Counted from the first letter of the stretch, positions 6,646-22,097 are shown. The stretch is 37,606 nucleotides of DNA from an uncultured Bacteroidia bacterium (GCA_902784785.1 CACZWF010000033.1:1-37606); one strand, 5' to 3'. Made by a program: numbers and translations. Notes: generated by a model from the sequence alone, not told the origin.

Positions 6646-8658
6646 CTACATCTTCCACTTAAAAGTGTAACTGGCCCCGAGGCGGAACCAGATGCCGGGC
6701 TGGGGAATGTTCCCGTGGTCGTACCAGCGCTTGTTGAGCAGATTGTCCGCCTGGAAATACACCCGGTAGTTGTCCGCATTCCAACTCAGTTGGGCATCCA
6801 GGAACGTGCAAGGCGTATAGGGAACGAACTCACCCGTCGGAGCAAGGCCTTCGTAACGTTCATAGACTCCCTCGCGTTCCTGCCAGCGGCAGCTCAGATT
6901 GAGAAACAGCTTGGACCATAGACGGATATCGGTCTGGACAACCAATTTATGACGCAGGTGGTTCAAGGCATAGAGCGACTGGATATTCTCCGCCCCTAAA
7001 TCTTTTCGTTGGTCAATGTGACTGTAAGCCACTTGCAGGTTTTGCCAGACGGACCACCCCAGCAGCTGCGGAAAATCCAGACGCAGAGTAACCTCCTGTC
7101 CGAAGGCGTTCAAACGGGTATGATTGACACTTTTCCAGTCGGCCTCCGGCGTCTCCTTGATCCAATCGATCAAATCCATCCCATAGTGGTACCAGACACT
7201 CACGATGGCCCTGATCCCGGGACGAAGGTATTTGACGCCCAGCTCCGCCGCGTGCATTTTTTCGGATTTGAGATTCTTGTCCGCCTGATGCCCGCCCACG
7301 GAATAATACAGTTCCGTGAAAGTCGGCACGCGGTAGGACGCATTATAATTAAGGTATACTTTGCAGTCCTGGAGGAAACGGAAGCTGAAGTCCGCCCCCG
7401 GATAGACGCCGAAACCTTCCGCGCTGCCGGTATTGCGTGCCGCCGTGAGCCCCACGGAGGCGGTAAACCAACGGAGCGTCACATTGTGTTCGGCGTAGAA
7501 GGCCATTTGCGTACGGTTGAGCCCCACGACATACACCCCGTCCGGACGGGCCAGAGGCTCGCCCAGATTGGTGCTGGCGATGTCCTCGTTGCGGAATTCT
7601 GCCCCGAAAGCCGTACGACCCGCCACCGTCTCGAACCAGGCCCCCAGGTTGGCGCACAGCACGTTGGTACGGTGGTGGTTGAAGGGATAGGCCTCCGGCT
7701 TGCCCCGGAACAGTTCGAAACGGTCCTGGCTATGATTCCAGTAAATCAGGGGTTTGAGATGCAGGAAACCGGCTTTCGTATCCGCCCCGATGGCCGCAAA
7801 GGTTTTGAGGGTATGTTCGAACTGGTCGTCGAAACGGGCACTGTAGAAAGTATTGGAACCGAAATCCTTGAGGCTCATCCCCGCCTGCCAGAAAAGGTCT
7901 TTGTATCCGCCCCTGTAAAAGGCTTTGACGGCCTGGAAATCGCCATTGAGCGTACCGGCGGCGCTGCGGGTGTAGCCGTTGGAACGGCTGTAGGAGAGAG
8001 AAAGACTGTGGGGCCAGTCGCCGGTCTGAATGCTCGTTCCGGCTCCGCCCCCAAAAGTCAGGTAAGAACCTCCGTCCAGGTGCGCACTGACCTCGCCCCG
8101 GTTGCGAACCCGCTCCCCTCCTTCGCCCTCCGGCGCGACGGAAACATTTTTGGTGATGATATTGATGGCCCCTAATAAAGAAGAAGTCCCGTACACGCGC
8201 GAGGCAGGCCCTTCCAGAATTTCTATCCGTTCAATCAGGCTGACGTCGACGGGAAAGTCTGCGGCATTGTGCCCCGTCTGTGGATCGGAAATATTGACGC
8301 CGTTCAGCAGAATCGCAATCTGGTCGAAACTTCCGCCGCGCAGACTGATGTCGGTCTGCATTCCTTCCACGCCTCGCTGGCGCACATCCACGCCGACAGC
8401 ATATTTGAGCAAATCGTTGATGGTGACGACGGGCAGCGACTGGATGGCAAGACTGTCGAGCACCGTCACGATGCGGGCGCCCTGTCCCAGTTGCAAGGGA
8501 GCGCGGCTTCCGGTCACGGCCACCTCTTCCAGCCGGGTTGCCGGCTCGGAAGCGCCTTCGGTCTCCGTTATTCCCGCCCCGGAAGGGACTCGCGCAGACA
8601 AGCCCAACGGAGCGATGAGCCACGACGACAAAAGACAAAAATACCGGAAAAATTTCAT
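6646..8658 (-). CDS. TonB-dependent outer-membrane receptor, BtuB-like
   Basis: The 670-residue protein has a signal peptide (about 1-22) and a short spacer. Its plug domain (about 42-165; EEVAVTGSRAP, VTINDLLKYAVGVDVRQRG, LRGGSFDQIAILLNGVNISDPQTGHN, IERIEILEGPASRVYGTSSLLGAINIITK) is followed by a 22-strand-type barrel. It lacks the N-terminal carboxypeptidase-like domain and SusD partner of polysaccharide systems, and looks like the cobalamin/siderophore receptor class. The C-terminus ends FKWKM rather than the usual final aromatic. I saw no cobalamin riboswitch in the 140 bases upstream, so the substrate is unknown. It stands alone between two plus-strand units. Confidence 0.9.
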   Translation of the reverse strand: MKFFRYFCLLSSWLIAPLGLSARVPSGAGITETEGASEPATRLEEVAVTGSRAPLQLGQGARIVTVLDSLAIQSLPVVTINDLLKYAVGVDVRQRGVEGMQTDISLRGGSFDQIAILLNGVNISDPQTGHNAADFPVDVSLIERIEILEGPASRVYGTSSLLGAINIITKNVSVAPEGEGGERVRNRGEVSAHLDGGSYLTFGGGAGTSIQTGDWPHSLSLSYSRSNGYTRSAAGTLNGDFQAVKAFYRGGYKDLFWQAGMSLKDFGSNTFYSARFDDQFEHTLKTFAAIGADTKAGFLHLKPLIYWNHSQDRFELFRGKPEAYPFNHHRTNVLCANLGAWFETVAGRTAFGAEFRNEDIASTNLGEPLARPDGVYVVGLNRTQMAFYAEHNVTLRWFTASVGLTAARNTGSAEGFGVYPGADFSFRFLQDCKVYLNYNASYRVPTFTELYYSVGGHQADKNLKSEKMHAAELGVKYLRPGIRAIVSVWYHYGMDLIDWIKETPEADWKSVNHTRLNAFGQEVTLRLDFPQLLGWSVWQNLQVAYSHIDQRKDLGAENIQSLYALNHLRHKLVVQTDIRLWSKLFLNLSCRWQEREGVYERYEGLAPTGEFVPYTPCTFLDAQLSWNADNYRVYFQADNLLNKRWYDHGNIPQPGIWFRLGASYTFKWKM

Positions 8659-8728
8659 ACAAATTTACACAAAACGCCTCATACCCCTTGTCGGGAGCGC
8701 GAAGATACGCAAAAATTTCTGGAAAAGA

Positions 8729-8759
8729 TTTGTAGAATAAAAAATTATTTTTACCTTTG
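8729..8759 (+). promoter_or_regulatory. Promoter of the tRNA-tuf-rpo region
   Basis: TTTG (8729-8732), 19 bases, then TACCTTTG (8752-8759) is a textbook Bacteroidota primary-sigma promoter, 36 bases before tRNA-Thr. It is the best promoter match in the window. Confidence 0.85.
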
Positions 8760-8795
8760 CAGTCCCTTTTGCGGCTTGTGCGGGGGAAAGCAGCT

Positions 8796-8869
8796 GCCGA
8801 TGTAGCTCAGCTGGCCAGAGCACGTGATTTGTAATCTCGGGGTCGTGGGTTCGACTCCCTCCATCGGCT
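8796..8869 (+). tRNA. tRNA-Thr (anticodon TGT)
   Basis: Acceptor GCCGATG/CATCGGC with discriminator T and anticodon loop TTTGTAA give TGT. The anticodon stem (CGTGA/TCTCG) and T-stem (GTGGG/CCCTC) each carry one T-T mismatch. CCA is not encoded. Confidence 0.93.
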
Positions 8870-8891
8870 CAAAAGAAGATCTTTAACAACT

Positions 8892-8973
8892 GGGAGAGTA
8901 CCAGAGTGGCCAAATGGGGCAGACTGTAAATCTGCTGGCTATGCCTTCGGTGGTTCGAATCCATCCTCTCCCA
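8892..8973 (+). tRNA. tRNA-Tyr (anticodon GTA)
   Basis: Class II tRNA: acceptor GGGAGAG/CTCTCCC with discriminator A. The anticodon stem CAGA/TCTG has loop CTGTAAA, giving GTA. There is a long variable arm and T-loop TTCGAAT. Second gene of the tRNA cluster. Confidence 0.95.
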
Positions 8974-8985
8974 CTCGGAAATTTT

Positions 8986-9061
8986 GCGGGAGTAGCTCAG
9001 TTGGTAGAGCATTAGCCTTCCAAGCTAAGGGTCGCGGGTTCGAACCTCGGCTCCCGCTCCA
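8986..9061 (+). tRNA. tRNA-Gly (anticodon TCC), CCA encoded
   Basis: Acceptor GCGGGAG/CTCCCGC, anticodon stem TTAGC/GCTAA with loop CTTCCAA giving TCC, then T and an encoded CCA (9059-9061). The T-stem is imperfect (G49-G65 and a G-T pair). Confidence 0.93.
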
Positions 9062-9071
9062 AAGAATGACC

Positions 9072-9143
9072 GCCAGTGTAGCTCAGGGGTAGAGCGCTTC
9101 CTTGGTAAGGAAGAGGTCGAGAGTTCAATTCTCTCCACCGGCT
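9072..9143 (+). tRNA. tRNA-Thr (anticodon GGT)
   Basis: Anticodon stem CTTCC/GGAAG with loop TTGGTAA gives GGT; T-arm GAGAG/CTCTC. The acceptor GCCAGTG/CACCGGC has one A4-C69 mismatch. Its 3' end is only a few bases from the EF-Tu body, where an intergenic region would be expected. Confidence 0.93.
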
Positions 9144-9146
9144 CAA

Positions 9147-10313
9147 AGAGACAAGCCGCACGTAAACATTGGTACGATCGGCCACGTCGACCACGGTAAA
9201 ACGACCCTTACCGCCGCCATCACCACCGTGTTGGCCAAACAAGGTCTTTCCGATGTCCGTTCCTTCGACTCCATCGACAACGCACCCGAGGAGAAAGAGC
9301 GTGGTATCACCATCAACACCGCCCACGTCGAGTATCAGACGGCCACCCGTCACTATGCTCACGTTGACTGCCCGGGCCACGCCGACTATGTGAAGAACAT
9401 GGTTACCGGTGCTGCGCAGATGGACGGCGCCATCCTCGTGGTGGCCGCTACCGATGGTCCTATGCCCCAGACCCGTGAGCACATCCTGCTCGCCCGTCAG
9501 GTGAACGTTCCCCGCATCGTGGTGTTCTTGAACAAAGTTGATATCGTGGACGATCCCGAAATGATCGACCTCGTGGAAATGGAAGTTCGCGACCTCCTCT
9601 CCTCCTATGACTTCGACGGTGACGAAGCCCCGGTTATCCGTGGTTCCGCTCTCGGCGCCCTCAACGGCGACCCCACCTACGAGGCCAAAGTTATGGAATT
9701 GATGGACGCTGTTGACAGCTACATTCCCATCCCTCCTCGTGACAACGAGAAACCGTTCCTGATGCCTATCGAGGACATCTTCTCCATCACCGGCCGCGGT
9801 ACCGTTGCTACCGGTCGTATCGAGACGGGTGTTATCCACACTGGCGACGAGGTTGAAATCGTGGGTCTCGGCGAAGAGCCCAAGAAGACCACCGTTACGG
9901 GTGTTGAGATGTTCCGCAAGATCCTCAACGAGGGTGAAGCCGGTGACAACGTCGGTCTCCTCCTCCGTGGTATCGACAAGAAGGAAATCAAGAGAGGTCA
10001 GGTGCTTGCCAAACCCGGCACCATCCATCCTCACGAGAAATTCCAGGCTGAGATCTATGTGTTGAAGAAAGACGAGGGTGGCCGCCACACTCCTTTCCAC
10101 AACCACTATCGTCCTCAGTTCTTCATCCGTACCCTTGACATTACCGGCGAAATCACGCTGCCCGAGGGTATCGAGATGGTGATGCCTGGTGACAATGTTA
10201 CCATCACCGTGGATTTGATCTATCCCGTGGCTTTGAACCAGGGTCTCCGCTTCGCTATCCGCGAAGGTGGCCGTACCGTCGGTTCCGGTCAGGTTACCAA
10301 GATCCTCGACTAA
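9147..10313 (+). CDS. tuf: Elongation factor Tu, 5' end missing
   Basis: EF-Tu delivers aminoacyl-tRNA to the ribosome as a GTPase. The body is complete from [21 protein letters not shown] onward: P-loop GHVDHGKT, switch [20 protein letters not shown] (the NKxD base-recognition motif), then domains 2 and 3 ending [11 protein letters not shown]. The first codons (normally MAKE-F-R) and any start or leader are absent. tRNA-Thr(GGT) ends at 9143 and the EF-Tu frame picks up at 9147 with AGA GAC AAG. The only in-frame start upstream is a TTG inside the tRNA (9102), which is not credible. I infer a deletion at about 9144-9147, perhaps through a short AAAGA match. As sequenced the gene could not be normally translated. 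Neighbours are as expected for Bacteroidales. Confidence 0.9.
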   Translation, partial: RDKPHVNIGTIGHVDHGKTTLTAAITTVLAKQGLSDVRSFDSIDNAPEEKERGITINTAHVEYQTATRHYAHVDCPGHADYVKNMVTGAAQMDGAILVVAATDGPMPQTREHILLARQVNVPRIVVFLNKVDIVDDPEMIDLVEMEVRDLLSSYDFDGDEAPVIRGSALGALNGDPTYEAKVMELMDAVDSYIPIPPRDNEKPFLMPIEDIFSITGRGTVATGRIETGVIHTGDEVEIVGLGEEPKKTTVTGVEMFRKILNEGEAGDNVGLLLRGIDKKEIKRGQVLAKPGTIHPHEKFQAEIYVLKKDEGGRHTPFHNHYRPQFFIRTLDITGEITLPEGIEMVMPGDNVTITVDLIYPVALNQGLRFAIREGGRTVGSGQVTKILD

Positions 10314-10330
10314 TCCACTGCACGTTAAAT

Positions 10331-10367
10331 GGTGGGTGCGGCACGAAAGCGTCACACCCACCTTTTT
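10331..10367 (+). terminator. Intrinsic terminator after tuf
   Basis: GGTGGGTG (10331-10338) pairs with CACCCACC (10355-10362), followed by five T. It lies between tuf and tRNA-Trp, so it may be leaky or used as an attenuator before the downstream genes. Confidence 0.75.
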
Positions 10368-10441
10368 AGGGGAATAGAACAAGGGTAGTTCAGCGGTCTC
10401 CAAAACCGTCGATGTGGGTTCGAATCCTGCTTCCCCTGCCA
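10368..10441 (+). tRNA. tRNA-Trp (anticodon CCA), CCA encoded, inverted D-stem
   Basis: Acceptor AGGGGAA/TTCCCCT, discriminator G and encoded CCA. The anticodon loop CTCCAAA (10398-10404) gives CCA. The D-stem reads GAAC/GTTC, the reverse of the usual GTTC/GAAC, so pair 11-24 is A-U instead of a pyrimidine-purine pair. Confidence 0.93.
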
Positions 10442-10442
10442 A

Positions 10443-10526
10443 TGTCAAAGGTTACGATTTGACAATGTTTAACGGGCGCCTGCTCCACCGCTTCCAATCG
10501 GAGAAGGTGTCTCATTAAAGGTAAAG
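10443..10526 (+). other. Leader between tRNA-Trp and secE
   Basis: This 84-bp gap has a 7-bp hairpin TGTCAAA/TTTGACA (about 10443-10465) without a T-run. No TAnnTTTG promoter is visible. It may be a processing or regulatory stem. Confidence 0.35.
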
Positions 10527-10715
10527 ATGAGTAAGTTTATTAATTATCTCAAAGAGTCCTATGCGGAGTTGACGCACAAGGTAACTTGGCCGACTTGGGA
10601 CAAGTTGCAGAATTCTGCCGTCGTGGTGATGGTGGCATCTGTCATTCTCGCCATTATCATTTTCGCTATGGATTTCACCTTCCAGCATCTGATGTCCTTC
10701 ATCTACAACCTCTAA
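10527..10715 (+). CDS. secE: SecE, preprotein translocase subunit
   Basis: SecE clamps SecY in the inner-membrane translocon. The 62-residue single-span form typical of most bacteria is seen: amphipathic helix FINYLKESYAELTHKVTWPTWDKLQNSAVVV (about 4-33) with the conserved KVTWPT motif, then one membrane segment (about 34-58). It sits directly before nusG, 12 bases away, the conserved secE-nusG order. Confidence 0.96.
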   Translation: MSKFINYLKESYAELTHKVTWPTWDKLQNSAVVVMVASVILAIIIFAMDFTFQHLMSFIYNL

Positions 10716-10727
10716 AACACTGTTGAC

Positions 10728-11282
10728 ATGAGCGAAAGCACAATGAAATGGTATGTTTTGAGGGCCGTTGGCGGAAAGGAAAAGAAAGCCAAGGAATACC
10801 TGGAAAAAGAGATTGAACGTTTTGGCCTCGGCCATTTGGTAGGACAAGTCATTGTCCCTACCGAAAAGGTGTACAAGGTCAAGGACGGGAAACGGGTATG
10901 CACCGAAAAGCTGATTTTCCCCGGCTATGTCCTCATTGAGGCGGAACTCACCGGAGAACTCCAGTACATTATCCGTAATGAGGTCCCCCATATGACCGGT
11001 TTTCTCACGCAGAAGAAAGGTGACCCCAATCCGGTTCCCCTTCGCGATGAGGAGGTCCGTCGTATCCTGGGAACCCAGGACGAAAATGCACAGTCCGAGG
11101 GAGAGACGCTGGTCGACTTCGCCATTGGAGAGGCAGTCAAGATTGTTGACGGTCCCTTCAACGGTTTCGACGGAACGGTGGAAGAAATCATCGAAGATCG
11201 TAGTAAACTGAAAATTGCGGTAATGGTTTTCGGCAGAAAGACCTTGCTCGAGCTCACCTTTACCCAAGTAACAAAAGAATAA
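10728..11282 (+). CDS. nusG: NusG, transcription termination/antitermination factor
   Basis: NusG binds the RNA polymerase clamp and links it to Rho or the ribosome. The 184-residue product has the NGN domain (about 6-105; [43 protein letters not shown]) and a C-terminal KOW domain (about 125-183; [21 protein letters not shown] ... [18 protein letters not shown]). It sits in secE-nusG-rplK order with short gaps. The ATG at 10728 is chosen over one five codons later because it keeps the short gap to secE; either is possible. Confidence 0.96.
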   Translation: MSESTMKWYVLRAVGGKEKKAKEYLEKEIERFGLGHLVGQVIVPTEKVYKVKDGKRVCTEKLIFPGYVLIEAELTGELQYIIRNEVPHMTGFLTQKKGDPNPVPLRDEEVRRILGTQDENAQSEGETLVDFAIGEAVKIVDGPFNGFDGTVEEIIEDRSKLKIAVMVFGRKTLLELTFTQVTKE

Positions 11283-11289
11283 CAACAAA

Positions 11290-11742
11290 ATGGCAAAAGA
11301 AGTTACCGGGTTTATTAAACTCCAAATCAAAGGTGGCGCCGCCAATCCTTCACCTCCGGTAGGTCCCGCTCTCGGTTCCAAAGGATTGAACATTATGGAC
11401 TTCTGCAAGCAGTTCAATGCTCGCACGCAGACGCCCGAATGTGCCGGAAAAGTGTTGCCGGTCGTTATCACCGTTTATTCGGACAAATCGTTCAGCTTCG
11501 AGGTCAAGCAGCCCCCTGTGGCTGTCCAGCTTAAGGAAGCGGCCAAGATTCAGACGGCATCCGCCGAGCCGAACCGCAAGAAAGTCGCGACCATTACCTG
11601 GGATCAGGTGAAAGCGATTGCCGAAAACAAAATGCCCGACCTGAATTGCTTTACCCTCAAATCCGCCATGTCCATGGTCGCCGGTACTGCAAGAAGTATG
11701 GGTATCAAAGTGCAAGGCGAATTTCCTGCCGACATCAAATAA
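11290..11742 (+). CDS. rplK: 50S ribosomal protein L11
   Basis: L11 forms the base of the ribosomal stalk and GTPase centre with 23S rRNA. The 150-residue product begins [43 protein letters not shown], the canonical proline-rich N-terminal domain. It ends with the RNA-binding domain ([19 protein letters not shown] ... [10 protein letters not shown]). It lies 7 bases after nusG and 11 before rplA. Confidence 0.98.
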   Translation: MAKEVTGFIKLQIKGGAANPSPPVGPALGSKGLNIMDFCKQFNARTQTPECAGKVLPVVITVYSDKSFSFEVKQPPVAVQLKEAAKIQTASAEPNRKKVATITWDQVKAIAENKMPDLNCFTLKSAMSMVAGTARSMGIKVQGEFPADIK

Positions 11743-11753
11743 AGACACGCATT

Positions 11754-12455
11754 ATGGGAAAGTTAACGAAAAATCAGAAAGCGGCCGCCGTCAAGTTTGA
11801 CGCGACCAAGGAATACAAACTCTCCGAAGCGTGCGCTATTGTGAAGGACATCACCTTCACGAAATTTGACGCTACGGTAGAGCTTGCCATGAGCTTGGGT
11901 GTGGATCCTCGCAAAGCGAACCAGATGGTGCGTGGCGTGGTCACCCTCCCCTATGGTACGGGTAAGCAGGTGCGCGTCCTCGTGCTCTGTACTCCTGACA
12001 AGGAGACGGAAGCCAAAGAGGCGGGTGCCGATTACGTCGGTCTCGATGACTACATTGAGAAAATCAAAGGCGGTTGGACGGATGTGGATGTCATCATCTG
12101 TACGCCCTCCGTTATGGCCAAAGTCGGTGCGATCGGCCGTATCCTCGGTCCTCGCGGCTTGATGCCGAACCCCAAGACCGGTACGGTGACGATGGATATC
12201 GCCGCCGCCGTCAAGGACGTGAAGGCTGGTAAGATCGACTTCAAGGTCGACAAGACCGGAATCATCCACACCGGGATCGGTAAGGTGTCCTTCAGCGTGG
12301 AACAGATCCAGGCCAACGCTAGAGCCGTCATTGATGAAGTCATCAAGCTCAAACCCTCTACCTTGAAAGGTACTTACGTAAAGTCCGTGTCCCTGTGCTC
12401 TACGATGAGCGCCGGCGTGGCTATTGATGTGAAATCTCTCAGCAGTGCTGAATAA
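11754..12455 (+). CDS. rplA: 50S ribosomal protein L1
   Basis: L1 binds 23S rRNA at the mobile L1 stalk and in many bacteria represses its own operon. The 233-residue product from ATG 11754 has [16 protein letters not shown] at the start and the family core [37 protein letters not shown] and [22 protein letters not shown]. The frame is open 108 bases further upstream inside rplK, but the L1 family starts here. Confidence 0.97.
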   Translation: MGKLTKNQKAAAVKFDATKEYKLSEACAIVKDITFTKFDATVELAMSLGVDPRKANQMVRGVVTLPYGTGKQVRVLVLCTPDKETEAKEAGADYVGLDDYIEKIKGGWTDVDVIICTPSVMAKVGAIGRILGPRGLMPNPKTGTVTMDIAAAVKDVKAGKIDFKVDKTGIIHTGIGKVSFSVEQIQANARAVIDEVIKLKPSTLKGTYVKSVSLCSTMSAGVAIDVKSLSSAE

Positions 12456-12466
12456 ACGACAAGATT

Positions 12467-12973
12467 ATGAGAAAAGAAGATAAAGCCAAAGTAATCGAGT
12501 CCATCTCGGCGCAACTTGAGCAGACGCCCAATTTCTACGTCACCGACATTTCCGGACTGGACGCTGAAAACACTTCCAAACTTCGCCGGGCCTGCTTTGA
12601 AAAAGGCATCGTCCTCAGCGTCGTGAAAAACACCTTGATGACCAAAGCGCTCGAAAAGGTGGCTGACGAGGAAGTGAAGAAAGTACTGAGTTCACTCGAA
12701 GGCCCTACGGCCATTATGTATTGCAATCCTCCCCTCAACGCTCCGGCTCGTTTGATCAAGAAATTCAACGAGGACGGACTGGAGAAACCCGTCTTGAAAG
12801 CGGCCTATCTCGTCGAGAGCGGCGCTTACATCGGAGCGGATCAGCTGAATACGCTGTGCTCGATCAAGTCTCGCGAAGAACTCATCGCCGACATCGTGCT
12901 TATGCTGCAGCAAGCTGGCGGGCAGAAGATTGCCGGTCTCCTCAAGACCCTCGAGGAGAAAAAAGCAGAATAA
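12467..12973 (+). CDS. rplJ: 50S ribosomal protein L10
   Basis: L10 anchors L7/L12 dimers to the stalk. The 168-residue product matches the family: MRKEDKAKVIESISAQLEQTPNFYVTDISGLDAENTSKLRRACFEKGIVLSVVKNTLMTKAL at the RNA-binding end and a C-terminal helix (LLQQAGGQKIAGLLKTLEEKKAE) that carries L7/L12. The gap to rplA is only 11 bases, so there is no room here for the L10 leader found upstream of rplJ in some bacteria. Confidence 0.97.
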   Translation: MRKEDKAKVIESISAQLEQTPNFYVTDISGLDAENTSKLRRACFEKGIVLSVVKNTLMTKALEKVADEEVKKVLSSLEGPTAIMYCNPPLNAPARLIKKFNEDGLEKPVLKAAYLVESGAYIGADQLNTLCSIKSREELIADIVLMLQQAGGQKIAGLLKTLEEKKAE

Positions 12974-13003
12974 TATTATTAACAATAAAAAACATTCAAA
13001 ATT

Positions 13004-13378
13004 ATGGCAGACATCAAAGTTCTTGCAGAAGAGTTGGTTAACCTTACTGTAAAAGAAGTCCAGGAACTCGCTCAGGTTCTTAAAGAAGAGTACGGTATCG
13101 AGCCCGCAGTCGCTCAGGTGGCCGTTGCAGCCGCTGGTGCCGCTGAAGGTGGCGCCGCCGAGCAGACCGAATTCAACGTCATTCTCGTTTCCGCCGGACA
13201 GGCCAAACTTCAGGTCGTCAAAGCCGTTAAGGACATTACCGGTCTCGGCTTGAAAGAGGCGAAAGACCTTGTTGACAAGGCTCCTGATTCGATCATCAAG
13301 GAGAAAGTTTCTAAGGCTGAGGCCGAAGAAATCAAGTCCACCCTCGAAGAAGCCGGAGCAGAAGTTGAGGTTAAATAG
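13004..13378 (+). CDS. rplL: 50S ribosomal protein L7/L12
   Basis: L7/L12 is the multicopy stalk protein that recruits translational GTPases. The 124-residue acidic product has the N-terminal dimerisation part (about 1-35), an Ala/Gly/Val-rich hinge (about 38-55) and the C-terminal domain [69 protein letters not shown]. Codon choice is strongly biased, as for a highly expressed gene. Confidence 0.98.
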   Translation: MADIKVLAEELVNLTVKEVQELAQVLKEEYGIEPAVAQVAVAAAGAAEGGAAEQTEFNVILVSAGQAKLQVVKAVKDITGLGLKEAKDLVDKAPDSIIKEKVSKAEAEEIKSTLEEAGAEVEVK

Positions 13379-13388
13379 CTTCGCTTCT

Positions 13389-13446
13389 CCCCTCGGATAA
13401 GGGGTTTCTTACCAGGTTTAGGGCCAACAGCGGCCCTAAACCTTTT
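13389..13446 (+). terminator. Tandem hairpins, attenuator/terminator between rplL and rpoB
   Basis: A small stem CCCCT/AGGGG (13389-13404) is followed by an 11-bp perfect stem GGTTTAGGGCC/GGCCCTAAACC (13415-13442) and TTTT. Because rpoB follows in the same direction, it probably lowers polymerase expression relative to ribosomal proteins. Confidence 0.75.
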
Positions 13447-14655
13447 GTCATATTCAGTTTTTTCTAAAGGCAGAAAGAATGTCACAAAAGACTAAAGCAA
13501 AACGTATCTCTTTTGCGTCCTCCAAAAATGTTCTCGATTGCCCGGATTTGCTTGAGGTTCAGTTGAAGTCGTTCAAGGACTTCTTCCAACTGGACACCAC
13601 GCCCGACAATCGTCGCAACGAAGGCCTATATCAGGTTTTCAGGGAGGTTTTTCCTATTGAAGATACCCGAAACAATTATGAACTAGAGTTCATAGACTAT
13701 TTCATCGAGCCCCCTAAATATACGATCGATGAATGTCTGGAAAGGGGTGCCACCTACAGTGTTCCCCTTAAGGCAAAACTCCGCCTTTCCTGCAGCGATC
13801 CCGAGCACGAAGACTTCGAAACGAAGATTCAAGACGTGTTCCTCGGGGACATTCCTTATATGACGCCCGGCGGTACCTTTATCATCAACGGTTCCGAGCG
13901 CATCATCGTGTCCCAGCTGCACCGCTCGCCCGGCGTGTTCTTCGGCCAGAGCCAGCACGCGAACGGCACCAAACTCTATTCCGCCCGTGTGATTCCGTTC
14001 AAGGGGTCCTGGATTGAGTTTGCCACGGACATCAACAATGTGATGTACGCCTATATCGACCGCAAGAAGAAGCTGCCCGTGACCACGCTCCGGCGCGCCA
14101 TCGGGTTCAGCTCCGACAAGGACATCATCAACATTTACGACCTTGCGGACGAATACGAAATCACGCCCGAGAACCTCGAGGCCAACAAGGGCCGGCTCTT
14201 CGCCGCCAAGGTGCTCAAGGTCTGGACGGAAGATTTCATTGATGAAGATACCGGTGAAGTGATTCCCATTGAGCGCAGCGAAAGCATCATCGAGCGCGGT
14301 CAGGAACTCAACGATGAGACGATCGAGAAGCTCAACGCGATGATTGCCGAAGGCAGCAACGCCAATGTGACCACCATCCTCCTCCAGAAGGAGAGCAATG
14401 AGGCCAAGGAATACGAAATCATCTTCAACACCCTCAACAAAGACACGACCAACACCGAAATCGATGCGGTCAACTATATCTACAAACAACTTCGCAACTC
14501 CGAGCCCCCCGATGATGCAACGGCCCGTGAAGTGATTGACAAGTTGTTCTTCTCCGACAAGCGTTACGACCTCGGCAAAGTGGGGCGCAACCGTTTGAAC
14601 AAGAAATTGGGCTTGACCATCGACGAAGAAAAACGCGTGCTGACCAAGACCGATC

Positions 14656-17292
<2,637 letters not shown>

Positions 17293-17318
17293 TAGCTTAC
17301 GAAAATTTTTAAAGAAAT

Positions 17319-21569
<4,251 letters not shown>

Positions 21570-21623
21570 GCTCCGACTCGACACGCTCGCAGCGAAAGTT
21601 CGCGACGCGAACCCAACTATATG

Positions 21624-21652
21624 AAAAGCCGCCGGATTCCGACGGCTTTTTT
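21624..21652 (+). terminator. Intrinsic terminator of the rpoBC operon
   Basis: AAGCCG pairs with CGGCTT, one C-A mismatch, then CGG/CCG around ATT, followed by a T-run. It lies 55 bases after the rpoC stop and closes the operon. Confidence 0.85.
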
Positions 21653-21692
21653 CGTGGGCGGGTCCCCCTACCCGGCAACCGTTCACGCTCGT

Positions 21693-21832
21693 CAAACGAT
21701 GTTGTGGAGCACCCATTGCCAGAGAGGCCTGTGGAGCAGGCGCGTCACGCAATACCCCCTAGCGAACCCCCATTGCGTGACGAGGCATCATCTTACGCCC
21801 CTGTAGAGCCCCCCTCGGCACAACATCATTTG
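21693..21832. repeat. Nested inverted repeat A (non-coding, about 140 bp)
   Basis: The outer arms 21693-21706 and 21819-21832 pair over 14 positions with one mismatch (CAAA-C-GATGTTGTG against its complement). The inner arms CGTCACGCAAT (21743-21753) and ATTGCGTGACG (21772-21782) pair perfectly around a C-rich loop. No coding frame is credible. It could be a structured RNA or a transposon-derived element. Confidence 0.6.
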
Positions 21833-21837
21833 AGGAA

Positions 21838-21914
21838 GGAAGTTATCCTTGGACGGGCGAGCACGGGCCCGAAAGGGTTGTTGCCCGGCGCAACCCGGAC
21901 AGGAGATAACTTCC
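21838..21914. repeat. Inverted repeat B with inner stem (77 bp)
   Basis: GGAAGTTATC (21838-21847) pairs perfectly with GATAACTTCC (21905-21914). Inside are GGGTTG/CAACCC (21875-21880/21891-21896) and a CGGGCCCG palindrome. It is not tRNA-like and matches no RNA motif I know. Confidence 0.55.
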
Positions 21915-21933
21915 CCCCGAACTAGTACCTTTC

Positions 21934-22097
21934 GCGCTCGGGCCGAAATAGTCCCCCGAAAGGAAGTGCGAACGGTGTTGTCGTTTCACGACAATGTCGG
22001 CTTCGCCTCGGAAAAGCAAGTAAACTTGTTTTTCGCTCGGCTTGCACGACATCTCTTATGGAGTGAGCGCCCTTTCGGGGACAAAAGGCCCGAGCGC
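21934..22097. repeat. Nested inverted repeat C (164 bp)
   Basis: The outer 11-bp arms are GCGCTCGGGCC (21934-21944) and GGCCCGAGCGC (22087-22097). The inner arms 21951-21963 and 22071-22082 pair over 12 bases with one bulged C. Between them are two more hairpins, TTGTCGT/ACGACAA (21978-21994) and CAAGT/ACTTG (22017-22028). It ends just upstream of the queuosine-transporter promoter. Confidence 0.6.

Noticed and set aside
8659-8795. Cobalamin riboswitch upstream of the TonB-dependent receptor
   Set aside because: The space is only about 140 bases, much of it the tRNA promoter on the other strand, and no B12-box-like sequence is visible.
9102-9146. TTG at 9102 as the EF-Tu start
   Set aside because: It lies inside tRNA-Thr and the encoded peptide is tRNA sequence, not an EF-Tu N-terminus.
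9012-10448. A 478-codon minus-strand frame across the tRNAs and tuf
   Set aside because: It is antisense to tRNA-Gly, tRNA-Thr, tuf and tRNA-Trp, and its end peptides (GFEPTS..., [21 protein letters not shown]) are translations of tRNA sequence.
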